Assembly: GCF_945859705.1 (NCBI RefSeq)
Contig: NC_079137.1
Coordinates: forward strand, 28,205,322-28,269,321
Source of the DNA: Episyrphus balteatus
Lineage: Eukaryota; Arthropoda; Insecta; Diptera; Syrphidae
Length of the DNA: 64,000 nucleotides
Reading direction: 5' to 3'
In this document: piece by piece, positions 1-9,079 of the stretch
How the letters are laid out: every line of letters begins with the position of its first letter
How positions within the stretch are numbered: the first letter of the stretch is position 1
The notes under the pieces: generated by a model
What the model saw: the letters and a program-made list of their open reading frames with translations, nothing else
Databases searched by the model: none
What the model was told of the DNA's origin: nothing
Made by a program: the position numbers and the translations under genes

Positions 1-332
1 TCTAGGTTGTCCTCGAGGTGTTCAGACCCGGATGTCCAGTTGTAGGGTTGGTTGAGTTCGGTTTAATTCCTTCCGCTGCATAGCTGTTTAGGAGGGGAAA
101 GTAATTGCGAAGAAGATTCATGCAGATATCATTTTCTCGGGATCCCGATGGGGTCTTTAGAGCCTTTTGTAGAAGACATGTCCTACAGAAACAGGACGAC
201 ATCAATGCAGGCAGAGTTCATCTGATGAAGAAGGAATAAGGAATATATCGAACCAAAATAGGAGAATCAATAAAAAAAAATTACCCGCAACCAAAATTGG
301 GGACCTAAATGATGCTCTGAAACATTTACTAT

Positions 333-667
333 AACGTTCTTTCAAATATTTCTTCCACATCAACTTTCAAGATGCCATTGTTTCCACACTTTACATGCAC
401 ATGTGGTCCAAGTTTATAAACGTCGATACCATCATTTGCACAGGCAGTGAAGTGATCTTCTTCTAAGATGGCTTTTCATCAACGGGTCTTGGTCCTGATA
501 TCATTTACATAAAGTGAGGGCAATTTTAGGGAGCTGAAAGATATGGGTGTTGAATGAGCTGCATAATGCGATGTTAGGATTGTCTTGCTTATTGCTGTCT
601 GCTGTTTGGGATGAAAAGTATTTCCTGGGGGAGTATTTTTCGGCTTTTCTTCGCAGCGCACATACAT
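333..667 (-). pseudogene. Unassigned decayed reading frame
   Basis: One minus-strand frame reads from about 667 to a stop at 333, broken only by two adjacent in-frame stops near 474-481. The downstream part (about 473-333) gives a protein-like stretch of roughly 48 residues containing DHFTACANDGIDVYKLG and ending FERTL. I do not recognise the family. Base composition here is less AT-rich than the flanks. It could be a dead exon, a transposon remnant or chance. No start, splice site or partner exon is convincing. Confidence 0.2.
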
Positions 668-1241
668 GACGTGTATATTTTTAAAAAGTTATGAGACTGT
701 TTTTGTGGTGGGCATTCTATTGAGGCAAATGATTAACAACAAGAGCTTTGTTATCATTTATCCATGTTTATCGTCAAAGAATAAACGTTTTCGCAAACGA
801 GCGGGCATTCCAAGAGCATTTTAGACTACATTTGGCTGTGAGGGTTGAAGGTACCGACACGATTAAGACACAAGCGCACAATACACAGAATTCTTTTTTT
901 GTGAAATAATTCCTAGAAAAAAAGATAAATTATGCTAGCTTATTGTAAGAATAAATTGTTTTACTTTCCATCTGGTTTCAGGTTTTTTTCTTTAATTTTG
1001 CGGAAGATATCGCACTCTTGCAAAAAACGTGAATCCTTAATTTTATTAATCAAATTAAAACAAAACAAATTGTATGGTACAATTTTCATCTTTTTTTCAA
1101 AAAATATGCTTGTACTTACATTGATTTGTGTTGTTTGCTATTCCTAATTGAATTCAATTTTAAATATTATATTTTTTGTCATATTATGTGTCAACTGCAG
1201 CTGTCATGCAATGGAATCTGACATTTAATACCTGTAATGTA

Positions 1242-1526
1242 CCTTGGCAGCACTGTTTTCTATCGAGAGAAAGTAAAATCTGGATAATTATCTGGATTTT
1301 TGAAAAATCTATACAGATAAAGTTTTTGTTGTATTTAACACCTATTAGGTGTGTTTTTTTGTTTATCTATATAGATTTTGTGCAAAAAAACGACATCGAG
1401 ATTTTTGAAATCAAAACAATAATTTACGTGTTAAAAACAACCAAAACTTTATCTGTATAGATTTTTGAAAAATCCAGATAATTATCCAGATTTTACTTTC
1501 TCTCGATAAAAACAGTAGTGCCAAGG
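1242..1526. repeat. Fold-back repeat with ~90-bp inverted arms
   Basis: The left arm (1242-1331) and right arm (1438-1526) are inverted repeats with few mismatches. Both contain TTTACTTTCTCTCGAT and a run reading ATCTGGATAATTATC. The central spacer holds a further inverted AACACCT/AGGTGTG pair. It is the left part of a larger dispersed repeat, whose other copy lies inverted at 45.8-47.0 kb. Confidence 0.75.
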
Positions 1527-1824
1527 TGGTTTAATTGTTGTGTTCATACAGAAATATCTGAAAATATTAAAAAAAAAATGGGAGAAAACGAGGTTTGAAA
1601 AAAACTCTCAAATAAAAAAATAATCAAAAATTTGTTTGACAGGGTTGCATTGAAATGTTAATATCTCGAGATATACGCAATGCACTTTTCAGATAAAAGT
1701 CTTAAATGGATCCTGATAAGATTGTTGAACAGATATGTTTATAAAATTACCAGTTTTTTCGAAAAATTAGAAATAAAAATAAAAAAGTTTTCACATTTGA
1801 TTTTTAAAAAATCGAAAAAAAAAT

Positions 1825-2352
1825 TCAATATGGCTACCTTCAAACGCTTATAACACAAGAACGACGCAACTAATGTTAATGGACATGGTCTTAAAATGTA
1901 GCTAAGAATATACAGATAATTTTTGTTTTTTTGTGAAAAAAAATTTGTTTGAATCCAACATGGATGCCATGGCCATATGAAAATTTTTGTTTGCATCCAA
2001 CATGGATTTTGTGCAAAAAAACTACATCGGGATTTTTGAAATCCGTCCAAATGTTTGGCACCACTGTACATACACTTTGGCAGCTGTCTGTCAAAAATGT
2101 GCGGTGCTCATGTTTTTTTTTTTAACTCCGTGTCCGTAGTGCAATGACTATTACATCCATGATGGATTCAAACATTTTTTTTTCACAAAAAACCAAAACC
2201 AATCGTATTGCATCCATTTTGGATTTCAAAAATTTTTTTTTAACAAAAAACCAAAAATCATTTGTATATTCTTAGCTTCATTTTAAGACCATGACCATCA
2301 ACATAAGTTGCGTCGTTCTTTTGTTATAAGCGTTTAAAGTTAACCATATTGA
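1825..2352. repeat. Fold-back repeat, second module of the same dispersed family
   Basis: The arms begin TCAATATGG...CAAACGCTTATAAC (left) and end with the reverse complement (right, near 2330-2352). Both arms carry a shared segment with TAAGAATATACA and CATGGTCTTAAAATG. The centre includes GGCACCACTGTACAT and TTTGGCAGCTGTCTGTCA, and the same text recurs at 45.89-45.93 kb. There is no coding potential. Confidence 0.7.
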
Positions 2353-2696
2353 TTTTTTTTTTCTTTTTTTTTAAATCAACTACTCTGTAGCAAAAGTTCA
2401 TTTTAAAAGTACTAAAACGTACTTCGAAAGATCCAATACAGAATACACCTCTGTAATTTGTTCATTTTCACTTTTCTAGTTTTCACTACACAGTTCACAC
2501 ACACACACTTTCTCATGTTCTTATCTTTTATTTGGCTTCGTTTGTTCATTTTTCCTTGTTCTTTTTTACTTCAATTCTTTTATTCTTTCGTATTTATTCA
2601 CTTTTCAGTTACTTTTACTTCATTCCGTAATGACCGTAACATGACGAAGCTGTCATTTTGTTATTCTGAAAAGTTTTAATCATCCGAAGGTTTTTC

Positions 2697-2703
2697 TATA
2701 AAG
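2697..2703 (+). promoter_or_regulatory. Possible TATA box upstream of Sap-r
   Basis: CTATAAAG lies about 100 nt upstream of a good splice donor (2799) and about 415 nt upstream of the Sap-r start codon. Spacing and sequence fit a fly core promoter, but no strong initiator is visible 25-30 nt downstream and the region is AT-rich, so chance is possible. Confidence 0.3.
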
Positions 2704-2798
2704 CTCTAAAGACAAAATATTACCAAATTTATTCATAAATTAATCTAATTTCCCTATCGAAATAAATATTTTCCAAGAAGATTCTTCTTCAAGAGTTG

Positions 2799-2861
2799 GT
2801 AAGTTTCATGTACTCCTCTGCATTTGCCGTAGAAAAGATAACTTCTATTTTTTCTTCGCAG
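2799..2861 (+). other. Probable 63-nt intron in the Sap-r 5' UTR
   Basis: The donor TTG|GTAAGT at 2799 and the acceptor TTTCTTCGCAG ending at 2861 are both close to the fly consensus, and 63 nt is the modal short-intron size in flies. An alternative acceptor ends at 3102 (TATATTTTAG), just 10 nt before the ATG, which would make a 304-nt intron. Which one is used cannot be decided from sequence. Confidence 0.5.
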
Positions 2862-3112
2862 ATCAAAGATTATATTTTACGTATCTATATTTAACACTTA
2901 TACTGATACTTTCGCTGTTTTAATATAGTCCAGCTTTATATACATAAAATCCAGACAAATAAAAAATAATTTCAAAGCACTGATAAGAACAAAGAAAACA
3001 ACAAGCGATTTCCTCGCTTAGTTCGCTTCGTATAACAAAATTTTCTTTGTGCCTTTTCTCTGATGGTATAACTCATCAATACATATATATTATATATTTT
3101 AGAATCGCAATA

Positions 3113-6100
3113 ATGAAGTCGCAGCAATTTGCACTGCTGATTGTTGTAATTGGATCTGTTTATGTGACCAGCGCCTTTCAAAGTTCGTCAAATATTAATC
3201 AATGTAGCAAGGGGCCAGCTAATTGGTGCGCAAGCATTAGTAATGCTAAACAATGCAACGCTGTTAGACATTGTATTCAAACTGTATGGGAACAACATGA
3301 TGTTCCCGAAGACAATGACTCCATTTGCAACATCTGCTTGGACATGGTAAAGCAAGCCCGTGACCAACTTGAGAGCAACGAAACCCAAAACGATCTCAAG
3401 GCGGTGTTTGAAGGATCCTGTAAACTTATCTTGCTTAAACCTGTTATCAAGGAATGTATCAAACTGGCTGATGACTTTATTCCCGAATTGATTGAAGCAT
3501 TGGCTTCTCAAATGAATCCCCAAGTTGTTTGCTCTGTTGCTGGACTTTGTAACAATGCAACAATTGACAAAATGTTATTGGAATCCGTAACAGCGACTAC
3601 ATCGTCTCCTATAACAAATGAACTAGTTCCAACGACACGCCCAGATAACTACAAACGTAGAACTTTATCTTGTGAAGAATGCGGTTATGTGTCTTCAATT
3701 ATTTCTACCAAATTCAAAATCGCTAGTCGAGACGATTTGCTAGAATCGGTTCTCAATCTATGCGGACACTCTGGTTCCTTCTCGGATGCCTGTGCAAACA
3801 TCGCTCTTACCTATTTCAAGACATTGTACGACTATGTGGAATCAAATGTTGATGCTAATGGAATTTGTCACTTATCCGGCACATGCGTTGCAAAATATCA
3901 TCAACACCCCGAAGATGTCCAGATTCAGAATTGGTCTAGTGTAGGAGTTTTATCATCGAAGGACGACATTCCATGCGAATTATGCCAACAATTGGTACAT
4001 CACCTGCAAGAAGTGCTCACAGCAAACACTACTGAGCTTGAATTCAAACAGGTTCTTGAAGGACTATGCAGACAAACTAAAGGTTTCAAAGCAGAATGTC
4101 TCAGCATTGCTGACCAATACTATGACAAAATTTACCAAACTCTTGTAAGCAATTTGGATGCAAATGGTGCATGTTTCCTTATTGGAGTTTGTCCTAAAGG
4201 AAGCACAGGTGGATTCTTGGGCCAAAAGGATCTTATGCCATTGATCCCATACGTTGAACCAGCAAAAATTAATGTTAAAATTAATAAGCTTGACAAGAGT
4301 GCTTTGCCAGTTTACACTAATGAGCAAATCAATTCTATGCAACTACCTATTGACCTTTTGACGGTACATAAGATTCCAAGTGCTATGTCTGGCAATGCAG
4401 AGTTATGTACATTGTGTGAGTACTTTTTGCACTTCCTTCAAGAAACTCTAGCTACACCAGCAACAGATGAAAAGATTAAAGACACAGTTCTACACTTGTG
4501 TGATAAATTTCCAAAATCACTGCGTGCAGAATGCCATAACTTCGTCGAAATGTATGGAGATGCTGTGATTGCACTAATGATTCAAGGATTTGATCCTCGC
4601 CAAATGTGTCCAAAAATGGAATTATGTCCCAAAAACTCTGATGTAGATGTGGCTGTGAAGAGTGAATCTGACAAACCAACATGTCCAATGTGCCTATTTG
4701 CTGTCAAACAAGCTCAAGAACTTATTCGGGACAACAAATCAAAGACAAATATCAGAACTGTTTTGGACAATTTGTGCAGTCATCTGTCTGGCAAGATTAA
4801 GAACGAATGTGTGGATTTTGTTGAAACCTATTCAAATGAATTAATTGACATGCTTATTACCGACTTTACTCCTCAACAAGTTTGTGTTTATATCAAACTT
4901 TGTACTTCGGATGTAAAATCATTGGATTGGGCCAACATTGATATTGATGATGAAGAGTTAATTGATGATCTTTTTAGCAAAGAGGATTCATCTAGCGAAA
5001 TCGAAGAAGAAAACAATTTCAGTCCGGAATGTCTTTTATGTGAAAAAGTTATCTCTGAAGCTGAAAAGAAAATTGGACCAGTAAAAACAAAAGAAGATAT
5101 TGAAAAAGAACTTTATAAGGCATGTGGCAAGTTAAAGAAATTGGCAGATAAATGCCATAAATATATTGATGAATATGGCGACAAAATTGCTGGACTGATT
5201 TTATTAGAAATGACACCTAAACAAATTTGCAGAGAACTTGGTTATTGCTCATGGAAAAATATAGATGCTGACATAAGTATGGAAACTAAACAAACACCGA
5301 AGGAGAATAAAGTTGATCCCCCACCTTGTGTACTTTGTCAGTTAATAATAAAGAAATTGGAAACTCAGCTAAATGACAAAAAGACAGAAGAGGAAATCAA
5401 ACACGAAGTAGAAAATATATGCAAGTTAATCCCTAAAAATATGGCCGGACGTTGTAATCAGTTTATTGAAAAATATGGTGACCTTATTATAGCAATGGTA
5501 CAGACTGTTCCCCCAAAAGAAATTTGCAAAAACTTAGGACTGTGTCCAGTAAAAACATCCGAAAAAATAACTACCGTTGATCCTCCACCATGTGTGCTTT
5601 GCCAACTCATAATTAAACAATTAGAAAATCAGCTGGTGGACAAAAAAACCGCAGAGGAAATCAAACATGAAGTAGAAAATATTTGCAAAATAATGCCTGA
5701 GAGCATAAGTGCTCCTTGCAATCAATTCATTGAAAAATACGGAAATCTTATTATTGCTTTGGTACAAACTGTTCCACCGAAAGAAGTTTGTCAAAATTTA
5801 GAACTTTGCTCTGGTCTTGAGGAAGAACTAAATGATGAAGTAGTTGAATGTGGAGTTTGTCATGGTGCAACTAGTCGCCTTTTGACGTATATCAATGAAA
5901 AGGAGGAGAAACAATATAAATCCCAAACTATGACCGAAACTGTTTGTAATGATTTGCCAGCAAAATATTACAAAAAGTGTTCCGAACTTTTGAAATACTA
6001 TGGTAAGAGTATTCGGAACATGATCAACCGCAAAACTGAGCAAAGTAAAATATGTGCTAAGATCGGTAAATGCTTTGAGGAGGAGAATTCGGGTTTGTCG

Positions 6101-6118
6101 TATGTAAAAATTCTATAA
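3113..6118 (+). CDS. Sap-r: Saposin-related multi-domain precursor (prosaposin-like)
   Basis: Secreted/lysosomal precursor expected to be cleaved into saposins, small disulfide-stabilised proteins that present sphingolipids to lysosomal hydrolases. The product is 1001 aa. A signal peptide covers residues 1-21 (hydrophobic LLIVVIG, cleavage after TSA). A SapA domain is at about 31-60. Nine SapB domains follow at about 70-146, 185-258, 286-360, 430-505, 522-597, 639-713, 737-812, 825-899 and 911-986. Each opens with a CxxC motif and carries the six-cysteine pattern. An acidic linker separates domains 5 and 6. Domains 7 and 8 are near-identical and look recently duplicated. The start is the ATG at 3113, with A at -3 and followed directly by the signal peptide; the frame extends upstream only through a non-ATG region that overlaps a likely splice acceptor. 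The coding part is a single exon. The gene is convergent with Vrp1. Confidence 0.95.
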   Translation: MKSQQFALLIVVIGSVYVTSAFQSSSNINQCSKGPANWCASISNAKQCNAVRHCIQTVWEQHDVPEDNDSICNICLDMVKQARDQLESNETQNDLKAVFEGSCKLILLKPVIKECIKLADDFIPELIEALASQMNPQVVCSVAGLCNNATIDKMLLESVTATTSSPITNELVPTTRPDNYKRRTLSCEECGYVSSIISTKFKIASRDDLLESVLNLCGHSGSFSDACANIALTYFKTLYDYVESNVDANGICHLSGTCVAKYHQHPEDVQIQNWSSVGVLSSKDDIPCELCQQLVHHLQEVLTANTTELEFKQVLEGLCRQTKGFKAECLSIADQYYDKIYQTLVSNLDANGACFLIGVCPKGSTGGFLGQKDLMPLIPYVEPAKINVKINKLDKSALPVYTNEQINSMQLPIDLLTVHKIPSAMSGNAELCTLCEYFLHFLQETLATPATDEKIKDTVLHLCDKFPKSLRAECHNFVEMYGDAVIALMIQGFDPRQMCPKMELCPKNSDVDVAVKSESDKPTCPMCLFAVKQAQELIRDNKSKTNIRTVLDNLCSHLSGKIKNECVDFVETYSNELIDMLITDFTPQQVCVYIKLCTSDVKSLDWANIDIDDEELIDDLFSKEDSSSEIEEENNFSPECLLCEKVISEAEKKIGPVKTKEDIEKELYKACGKLKKLADKCHKYIDEYGDKIAGLILLEMTPKQICRELGYCSWKNIDADISMETKQTPKENKVDPPPCVLCQLIIKKLETQLNDKKTEEEIKHEVENICKLIPKNMAGRCNQFIEKYGDLIIAMVQTVPPKEICKNLGLCPVKTSEKITTVDPPPCVLCQLIIKQLENQLVDKKTAEEIKHEVENICKIMPESISAPCNQFIEKYGNLIIALVQTVPPKEVCQNLELCSGLEEELNDEVVECGVCHGATSRLLTYINEKEEKQYKSQTMTETVCNDLPAKYYKKCSELLKYYGKSIRNMINRKTEQSKICAKIGKCFEEENSGLSYVKIL

Positions 6119-6353
6119 ATTTTATTAAACTAAGAAGTTACTTGATCTAGACGATTAAACTATTTTTTTCTGGATCATGGATAATTGGTGTGAGCAAGCG
6201 ACTGAATGTTATGGAAGCGAATGTAGGAGATAACTTTATATATGAATATTAATTTTTATCAGCTTGCGAGAGTGTTATTACTTAAAACTTTTTTCTTTCT
6301 TTTTTCACCTTTGTATTTGATTTATTTTGTTCTTCTAAATAACTATAAAATAT

Positions 6354-6359
6354 AATAAA
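6354..6359 (+). terminator. Candidate poly(A) signal of Sap-r
   Basis: AATAAA lies about 235 nt after the Sap-r stop codon, in an AT-rich tract followed by GT-rich/T-rich sequence. An ATTAAA only 6 nt after the stop (6124) is a weaker alternative. Confidence 0.5.
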
Positions 6360-6689
6360 TTTCAATTTGTAAATAATACACAAGTTGAGTGCACCATTTT
6401 ATTGTTTTCTTGTTTCTTGATAGATAGTTTTCACAAAAACAAATGTAAGTATGTATTGTAAAAAATGGCAAGAGCATCCAGGGAAAGGAACAAAATAAAT
6501 GGGGCAAGAGTGTCTACTCCAAGCACGGTTTGCTCCCGTTGAGCGGAATGCCGCGGCATCTGTTTATTAGATAGGGTGTATCTGTTTATAGTTTTTTAAA
6601 TGCACTAGTTAGAAGGAATAGAAATATAGGAAAGAATTTTTGTTGCTACATACAGTGAATTGAGAATAAGATTATTATCTCATATAATC

Positions 6690-6815
6690 CCACGGGTGAC
6701 GTCCAATTGAAGCTGGGGATAAATAAAAGAATACTGCTTAAGGGCTCGAACCCACACCTCCAGGTTAGCAGTCCACTGCACCCACCACTTTCACTTGATA
6801 CAATCGGGTGTAGTT
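6690..6815 (-). mobile_element. tRNA-derived SINE-like copy
   Basis: On the minus strand this segment contains a perfect tRNA B-box/T-loop (GGTTCGAGCCC, plus coordinates about 6742-6753). It is preceded by tRNA-like anticodon-arm text (GGACTGCTAACCT) and by GGTGCAGTGG. It is not an intact tRNA because no acceptor stem closes. A diverged relative at 23868-23957 shares the order of blocks, including the flanking AAATAAAA-GAAT segment, which argues for a dispersed SINE family. Confidence 0.5.
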
Positions 6816-7515
6816 GAAAGTTGACACACTCGAGTAATTTGGTTCAATCGAAGATTTTCAACGGAAAATGCTCGATTGACCCAATATAGGTGCTGCCATT
6901 AGTCTTCATAAGTTGAGTTACCTCGATAGTACAAAGTAACGTGCTGGCACCCCAGGTTTTCGAAAGCAAACTTCACCACCTGCCAAATCAGTCGGTTTAC
7001 ACTTCCAAATACTTGGATCGACATCACCAACATCAGGGCACAGCAGGTGTTGTGTCATTGAGGCCTGAACCCAACCATGGCAATCCAACGGCTTTGTAAT
7101 CCATAGCCCCAAGTAGATTTCGGCTAGGTTGAAATCAGAGCTCTTATTACATAACAATAAACAAAGGTCTTATTGTCTTAACGAATGTTTTGCTTAAAGT
7201 AAGGAAAAAAGTTAGCGACAGTCACCAGAATAATAATTGCGTTGCATATTGCTCTTTTTTCAGAACTTGTTTGTGGGGTTTTCTTTAAATAGCATATTAT
7301 TTATTACTTTTTTATTTATTTTTACTTTGACTACATTTTGTTGAGAAAAATGCCTTTTTGAGTGGAATTTTTTTTCTTGATTTTTTACAAAAGACATCTG
7401 CATATATTTTTTTAACAAAAAACAACAAATTAAGAACCCTTTGCAAATTGTAAGTGTCGTTCAACTTTCGATGCGGTAAAAGTCGATAGAATCGATAAAT
7501 ATCTGTTTTGGTAAT

Positions 7516-7528
7516 GTATATCTCTTTC
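7516..7528 (+). repeat. 13-bp target-site duplication, left
   Basis: GTATATCTCTTTC occurs exactly here and at 8382-8394, immediately flanking the palindromic hammerhead element. An exact 13-mer at both boundaries is strong evidence for insertion of the whole 853-bp palindrome as one unit. Confidence 0.8.
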
Positions 7529-7563
7529 AATTTTAAAGTTCAAGTGACCTCAACTCCAAATTT

Positions 7564-7636
7564 ATAAAGCGTTTCGCCCAGGTACGACAGTGGGCTCATC
7601 AGTTAGATCTGTCGTACCCTTACTAAGACGCCTTAT
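7564..7636 (-). ncRNA. Hammerhead ribozyme, type III topology (minus-strand copy)
   Basis: Read on the minus strand, this is identical in layout to the copy at 8192-8264. Order: stem III strand ATAAGGCG, U-C cleavage site, stem I, CTGATGA, stem II GCCCA/TGGGC, GAAA, stem III strand CGCTTTAT. All conserved core nucleotides are present. Confidence 0.8.
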
Positions 7637-7860
7637 TTTGGTCGATGTTTACCGACACTATATAAAACTCACAGCATGAATATACTGTGAATTCTAATAT
7701 TCTAAAGGAATTAGTTTAAATTCAGACCTTAGAAAATGTATGCCCGTGGTCAGGCTGATGTAATAACGAAGAAAAAAATAACAAAAATAATAAAAATTAT
7801 TTAAATTATTTCTATTTTAAGTGGAGCGATTGAATATAATTCAATTTTAAAGTTCAAGTG

Positions 7861-7922
7861 ACCTCAACTCCAAATTTATAAAGCGTTTCGCCCAGGTACG
7901 ACAGTGGGCTCATCAGTTAGAT
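7861..7922 (-). ncRNA. Truncated hammerhead core at the palindrome centre
   Basis: The minus strand shows CTGATGAG, stem II and CGAAAC, but the 5' half (the GCGTC cleavage site and the 5' strand of stem I) is replaced by the inverted copy. Self-cleavage from this copy alone is not expected. Confidence 0.6.
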
Positions 7923-8191
7923 CTGTCGTACCTGGGCGAAACGCTTTATAAATTTGGAGTTGAGGTCACTTGAACTTTAAAATTGAATTATATTCAATCG
8001 CTCCACTTAAAATAGAAATAATTTAAATAATTTTTATTATTTTTGTTATTTTTTTTCTTCGTTATTACATCAGCCTGACCACGGGCATACATTTTCTAAG
8101 GTCTGAATTTAAACAAATTCCTTTAGAATATTAGAATTCACAGTATATTCATGCTGTGAGTTTTATATAGTGTCGGTAAACATCGACCAAA

Positions 8192-8264
8192 ATAAGGCGT
8201 CTTAGTAAGGGTACGACAGATCTAACTGATGAGCCCACTGTCGTACCTGGGCGAAACGCTTTAT
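8192..8264 (+). ncRNA. Hammerhead ribozyme, type III topology (plus-strand copy)
   Basis: Self-cleaving RNA motif; predicted cleavage is after C8201. Stem III: ATAAGGCG (8192-8199) with CGCTTTAT (8257-8264), 8 bp including one G-U. U8200 pairs with A8256; C8201 is the cleavage-site nucleotide. Stem I: TTAG/CTAA (8202-8205 with 8222-8225). Core CTGATGA at 8226-8232. Stem II: GCCCA/TGGGC (8233-8237 with 8248-8252). Core GAAA at 8253-8256. Loop I contains GGTACGACAG (8210-8219) and loop II is CTGTCGTACC (8238-8247); they are perfectly complementary over 10 nt. Stem III is the open stem, hence type III. Activity is inferred from the intact core. Confidence 0.85.
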
Positions 8265-8381
8265 AAATTTGGAGTTGAGGTCACTTGAACTTTAAAATTG
8301 AATTATATTCAATCGCTCCACTTAAAATAGAAATAATTTAAATAATTTTTATTATTTTTGTTATTTTTTTTTTCTTCGTTA

Positions 8382-8394
8382 GTATATCTCTTTC
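8382..8394 (+). repeat. 13-bp target-site duplication, right
   Basis: GTATATCTCTTTC, exact match to 7516-7528 on the other side of the hammerhead palindrome. Confidence 0.8.
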
Positions 8395-8648
8395 GACAAA
8401 GATATTTCCTATTGTGCATTATGAACTTGATTTGAGTCGATAGCCAAATTGGGCAAAAGTAAAGCTCATGAAAAGTTAAATTTTTGTTTTTTGCTATTTT
8501 TGTAAGGCCTCGCTACATAGAACGCTCTTTAACATTCCATTAAATTTGAAGTCGTTATTAAAAAAGGGACATTTTTAAACTTGTATGTGATTTGACCGAT
8601 TTTTAACAGCAAACTCCAAATGAACGAAAAATGGTTTATCTTCTATTA

Positions 8649-9075
8649 GAGCCGAATTCATAGTCGTTGCTTAAGTTGAGATTTTTCTCAACTTAAGCAT
8701 TCCCTCAAGTAATATTGTCAATATTCGTATAGCAAGAATAGAGCGATCCACTTGAGTAAAGTAAAATCTCGGCTTGAGAAAAAAATGTTCTCAGTCCAGC
8801 TGTCATCAGAAAATATATTTTTTTTTAATAAATCTTCATCGATTTGGTTTTGTTTTTGTTGTCATAGACGATATTTAACATTAAAGAAATAAACGAATAC
8901 CTAGAGAATTATTAAAAAGTATATTTTTTTAAATGATAGTTTCCTCAAATCAGTCAAATTTCATTGTGAGTTTGATTGAAAAAAAATATTTTGTCAAGTC
9001 AAGATTTTACTCTACTTAAGTGAATGCTTAAGTTGAGAAAAATCTTAACTTGAGTAAGGACTATGAATTTCGCCC
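8649..9075. mobile_element. MITE with ~65-bp terminal inverted repeats, TTA duplication
   Basis: The left end begins GAGCCGAATTCATAGTC and the right end is its inverted counterpart (GACTATGAATTTCGCCC in the plus strand). TTA flanks both sides (8646-8648 and 9076-9078). The left arm also contains a short perfect hairpin, CTTAAGTTGAG/CTCAACTTAAG. There is no coding potential. A degenerate right-end relative (CTTGAGTGACGACTCTGAA) is visible near 53060-53085. Confidence 0.65.
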
Positions 9076-9079
9076 TTAG

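Larger units (their letters stand above)
7529..8381. mobile_element. Palindromic retroelement of 314/315-bp hammerhead-ribozyme monomers
   Basis: Non-coding element made of head-to-head copies. The left half (7529-7904) is about 1.2 monomers in minus orientation; the right half (7923-8381) is about 1.5 monomers in plus orientation. The arms are almost perfect inverted repeats around an 18-nt centre (7905-7922). Equivalent sites repeat every 314 bp (7590 to 7904) and 315 bp (7923 to 8238). Each half contains one complete hammerhead ribozyme and one partial core. There is an A/T-rich tail-like tract but no reading frame. A 13-bp duplication flanks it. This organisation resembles retrozymes or the pLTRs of Penelope-like elements, which are known to carry hammerheads. 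No reverse transcriptase is present, so it must depend on one in trans. Exact family unknown. Confidence 0.75.

Noticed and set aside
222..228. CTGATGA without the rest of a hammerhead (also at about 42912)
   Set aside because: No stem II/GAAA/stem III or cleavage site can be built around these copies.
3047..3112. 22-codon upstream extension of the Sap-r frame
   Set aside because: It begins at a non-ATG codon, would precede the signal peptide, and overlaps a likely splice acceptor (3102). The ATG at 3113 fits a secreted protein.
6738..6800. tRNA gene on the minus strand
   Set aside because: Good B-box and anticodon-arm-like text, but no closed acceptor stem or proper D-arm; a SINE fits better.
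6918..7157. 79-codon minus-strand frame near the SINE
   Set aside because: No recognisable motif, non-ATG context, and lies in repeat-like sequence; insufficient support for a gene.
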